NCBI GenBank assembly: GCA_003254905.1
Contig: QANU01016478.1
Coordinates: forward strand, 799,977-863,976
Direction of reading: 5' to 3'
Origin: Nissolia schottii
Taxonomy: Eukaryota > Streptophyta > Magnoliopsida > Fabales > Fabaceae
Length of the DNA stretch: 64,000 bases
The notes under the pieces are model-generated. The model was not told the origin of the DNA, ran no database searches, and saw nothing but the letters and a program-made list of their open reading frames with translations. This document shows positions 61,319-64,000 of this stretch, one piece after another; within the stretch, counting starts at the first letter, position 1; the number at the start of each line of letters is the position of its first letter. Both the position numbers and the translations under genes were made by a program.

Positions 61319-63168
61319 CTAATTAGTGACCAAAAGACAAAGAATGAAAGTAACCGCCACAAAAATTGAGGCCCTTGAACCACCAAAGGGTTTGCTTCTG
61401 GTGGAGGACCCCGTTGCCGTGGCCATATCGGCTAGCCACGAAGTTGAACCTAACGCTGCCTGCTGAACTGGCGGTGAATCTGAGTTAGAATCAGTTGCTG
61501 TTGGAGACGAATCCGTTGAAGACTTTAAACTACAAAAATTGAAAAACCAAATTTTCAATAAACAATAATGTTATCAAGAAAAATTAATTAAAATTCACGC
61601 AGAAATCATGGTAATTAACATTGGAAGTTAAGATCAATGATGATGTTCAGATTATTCTAACAACTAAATGTTGGCACAACTTTTGCCTAACGCATTTTTT
61701 TTGTATCACAAACAAATCTCATTAAAAAAAAGACAAAATTGAACAAGCTATTGCTAAGAGGGTTGGTTACTTTTGCATAAGATTATTGGTTTAAATTTGA
61801 GTTTCATCAATGAAATTGTTTTATGTTATCCTAATGCGTCAACTTGAATATGCTTAAACCACACATTAACTAAATAACACAGTAAAATATTATTTAATGT
61901 ATGATTTTTAGCGTATTTAACTTGATGCTTTAGTACCACATAAACAATTTTCTCTTTCTTTTTGTTTTTGTAAACCTAGGGTAGAAACACTATTGGTAGC
62001 AACAATATTTAGTTCTCTCCTAATACTTGAGCTCATACAAAATGATAAATTACTAATTACAAAATATTTTTTCATTTTTATAGATGATAATAAAGTTCAC
62101 ACTGTATGGTTAAATCATTCTATGTTTTCTCTCCCTCTATGCATTAATAAAAATGGAACAAAACACAGTGATTTAATGAACAAAAAAAGGTATGAGTACA
62201 CCAATTAACTGTATAGACACTAAGTCTCCTCTCTCACTTAAATCTGACATGAGAATGAGTTCCAGAAAGTAATCTAGAGCATGTAACACTTTAATGAAGC
62301 GAAAACTTTTCTTTACCTTGGCGGAGAAGGAGGACAAAATGTGATGGTGTAATCAGCACCAGAACAGGTGAAGGTGCTAGTGGCATCATCATAAGCATAG
62401 CTATATGATTTGGGGCACGCGGACTTGAACATCTGCGAGTACACCGACGGCTTACACGTGGAAGGGTTACCGAACGCCCCGTTGCAGCAATACTCCGGCT
62501 TCCCGAAAGCGTCACACGCGCTCCTGCACGCGCCGCCCCCCTCCACCCTCAGCTCCGACGGACACCTTCGGTTGAGATCCGCGCCGCACCCGGTGGCGGC
62601 GCAGGATCCGGATCCTCCGCTCGCATCCACCATCATCGGGAGGTTGTAGCCGTCGACGAGGCTGACGTCGTAGTAGTCCATGGATCCGGTGCCGAGCGTG
62701 AACTCAGCGAGCGTCGCCGGCGGTGAGGCTCCGGCGCCGTTGCAGTCGATCCCGCCGGAGCCGCAGTCGGCGGTGGAGCAGGATCCCTTGCCGGAATCAT
62801 CGAATTTGCAGTCGGTTCTTCCCCAGAATCTTCCCGACCACCCCGTCGGAGCTTGGAAGCTCTTCGAACTTCCCTTGGCGAGCTCGAATCCGGTGCTTCC
62901 GATTTCTGGTTTCCCCAAAATTCCCGGCCACACCGTGTAATCGCACTTGTTCACGAACGTGAATGTAGCACCTGAAACCCCTGCAAAGAAAAAAAACAGA
63001 GCATCCCGTGTGTCAGTTTATTCTTCATTTTGTGGAATGATATGAAACCGGAATTGGGGAAAGAATTGAGCTCAGGTGATTGATTTGATTACCTTGGAGA
63101 AAGATGAAGAGGAGGAAGCAGAAGAACGGTTGTGAAGAATGTGGGTGGTGTGATGTGAACAGAGCCAT
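61319..63168 (-). CDS. thaumatin-like PR5 protein with GPI-type tail
   Basis: Three exons join in frame to 316 aa: 63093-63168, 62317-62980, 61319-61529. The ATG at 63168 begins a signal peptide ([20 protein letters not shown], mature end likely ATFTF). Exon 2 holds the thaumatin domain with the family cysteine pattern: [44 protein letters not shown] (signature plus acidic-cleft residues), [12 protein letters not shown] and [18 protein letters not shown]. Exon 3 is Ser/Thr/Pro-rich and ends in a hydrophobic segment ([17 protein letters not shown]), typical of a GPI-anchored wall or plasma-membrane form. PR5-type proteins act in the apoplast in defence and stress; some bind beta-glucan. The second intron is 787 bp. 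A TATA box lies about 185 bp upstream. Confidence 0.92.
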
Positions 63169-63350
63169 GATTGCGAGTTATGGAGTTGAATTGAAGGAGG
63201 AAGAATCTCTGCTTTCATCAAATGGTAGGTACTATTTAGTGTAATTATGGTTATGAATACTCTGTTTCTTTCTTGGGAGAGAAACAGAGTGAATGGAATG
63301 AGATTGAGAGGGAGTGGTGGGGGGAATCTGAATGCTAGAGACTGCATCGT

Positions 63351-63362
63351 TATTTATAAAGA
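63351..63362 (-). promoter_or_regulatory. TATA box of the thaumatin-like gene
   Basis: Minus strand CTTTATAAATA about 185 bp upstream of the ATG; between them is a 5' leader with CT-rich stretches. Confidence 0.6.
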
Positions 63363-64000
63363 GAGAACCGCCACATTGTGTGTGAGGCTCTTTTCTTGGT
63401 TACTGCAGTGAAATTGAAAATACTAAGCATATATTATTATACTCATTTAATTTTTTTCAGAAAAAAAAAATGAAAATTTTGACGAATTACATGATTAATT
63501 GCTGTTCTTCACAACTTAATTTTCTGATTTCTGCCTTTTCTTGATTGAATGTTCAAAAGCATTACGGTACCTATACTCCTTACTTCTTGGTGCATTCTTT
63601 TTTATTGTCACGTTATGATTCAGCTGTAATTAAATTAAATATTTATGTTTTAATATTGTTTGAATGCTTATATCAATACGAGTCATTTTCATGTCAATTG
63701 CGTCAACTATCAACACATTTATACATGCCTTCTCATTGCTTGCTATTATGTATCCCAAGTTTCCAGTTTTTTTTTCCCTCCAAAATCAAGAAAGATAAAT
63801 GTTTGATTTCATACTTGTATGTATGATGGATGTTAAATAAGCTAATATCATTTGGATCAATTAAAATTACTAATTGTTCTTCTTAGCTCTTTCTTTTCCT
63901 TTTGTTAGCCGCGTAAACATCACTTATTAATTTATTACATTCATGAAAATAAAAGGCAAGATGCGTGGATGAGAAGCAGTGGAAGATCCATGGGGTGTTC
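63363..64000. other. thaumatin-like gene upstream region
   Basis: AT-rich upstream DNA to the end of the window; nothing else recognised. Confidence 0.45.

Noticed and set aside
1929-63168. A coordinated defence gene cluster (MLO, PR5, ERD7, rhodanese)
   Set aside because: No shared promoter element or functional link is visible, and inherited synteny explains the grouping better.

Overview
The window is nuclear DNA of a flowering plant. Genes are intron-rich with GT..AG splicing, non-coding DNA is very AT-rich, and LTR retrotransposons, hAT-, Mutator- and PIF-type elements and MITEs fill the spaces. The protein sequences look eudicot, probably a legume close to Glycine; that assignment is from memory of the families, not from a search. 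Positions 1-666 are an assembly gap.

Six apparently intact genes can be spliced by eye without a frame break, all on the minus strand: an ERD7/senescence-domain protein (1929-5854, 466 aa), a lysosomal-type GH38 alpha-mannosidase (16574-23900, 29 exons, 1008 aa), the 26S proteasome ubiquitin receptor RPN10 (27853-32885, 403 aa), an MLO-family seven-membrane-span protein (39547-44011, 15 exons, 534 aa), a secretory rhodanese-type sulfurtransferase (47572-48652, 149 aa) and a thaumatin-like PR5 protein with a GPI-type tail (61319-63168, 316 aa). Plus-strand coding remnants are broken: an NFD4/nodulin-like transporter pseudogene (50250-51514) and a PIF/Harbinger element (about 13.4-15.2 kb).

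The left 17 kb is a decayed tandem duplication. A unit running from the ERD7 3' end to the alpha-mannosidase 3' end was copied head to tail. The junction is at 7427, where 5 bp (GTACC) are shared by both parental breakpoints. The first unit keeps ERD7 and ends in a broken alpha-mannosidase tail. The second begins with an ERD7 tail that now carries stops, has lost the rest of ERD7 to a chromovirus (9.8-13.4 kb) and a PIF element, and continues into the intact alpha-mannosidase. Each unit serves as an empty-site reference for later MITE insertions in the other.

The middle is shaped by retrotransposons. A Ty3-type remnant inserted 5 bp inside an RPN10 intron, with its target-site duplication forming the splice donor. 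A 5.6-kb Ty1/copia element (33882-39475, duplication GAGAG) lies between RPN10 and MLO, 71 bp beyond the MLO stop codon. It contains a 640-bp inverted duplication of its RNase H end, four 142-bp tandem repeats and a GC-rich block in its leader.

The right third is sparse: the sulfurtransferase, the transporter pseudogene, a 1.09-kb Mutator-like foldback element with a 10-bp target duplication, nearly 6 kb with no recognisable gene, and the thaumatin-like gene. Several genes belong to stress, senescence or defence families (ERD7, MLO, PR5, rhodanese), but nothing in the sequence shows that they act as one system. Their order resembles Arabidopsis gene blocks, so inherited synteny is the simpler explanation. 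I found no convincing new biological system; the best observations concern how mobile elements and duplication reshaped these genes.
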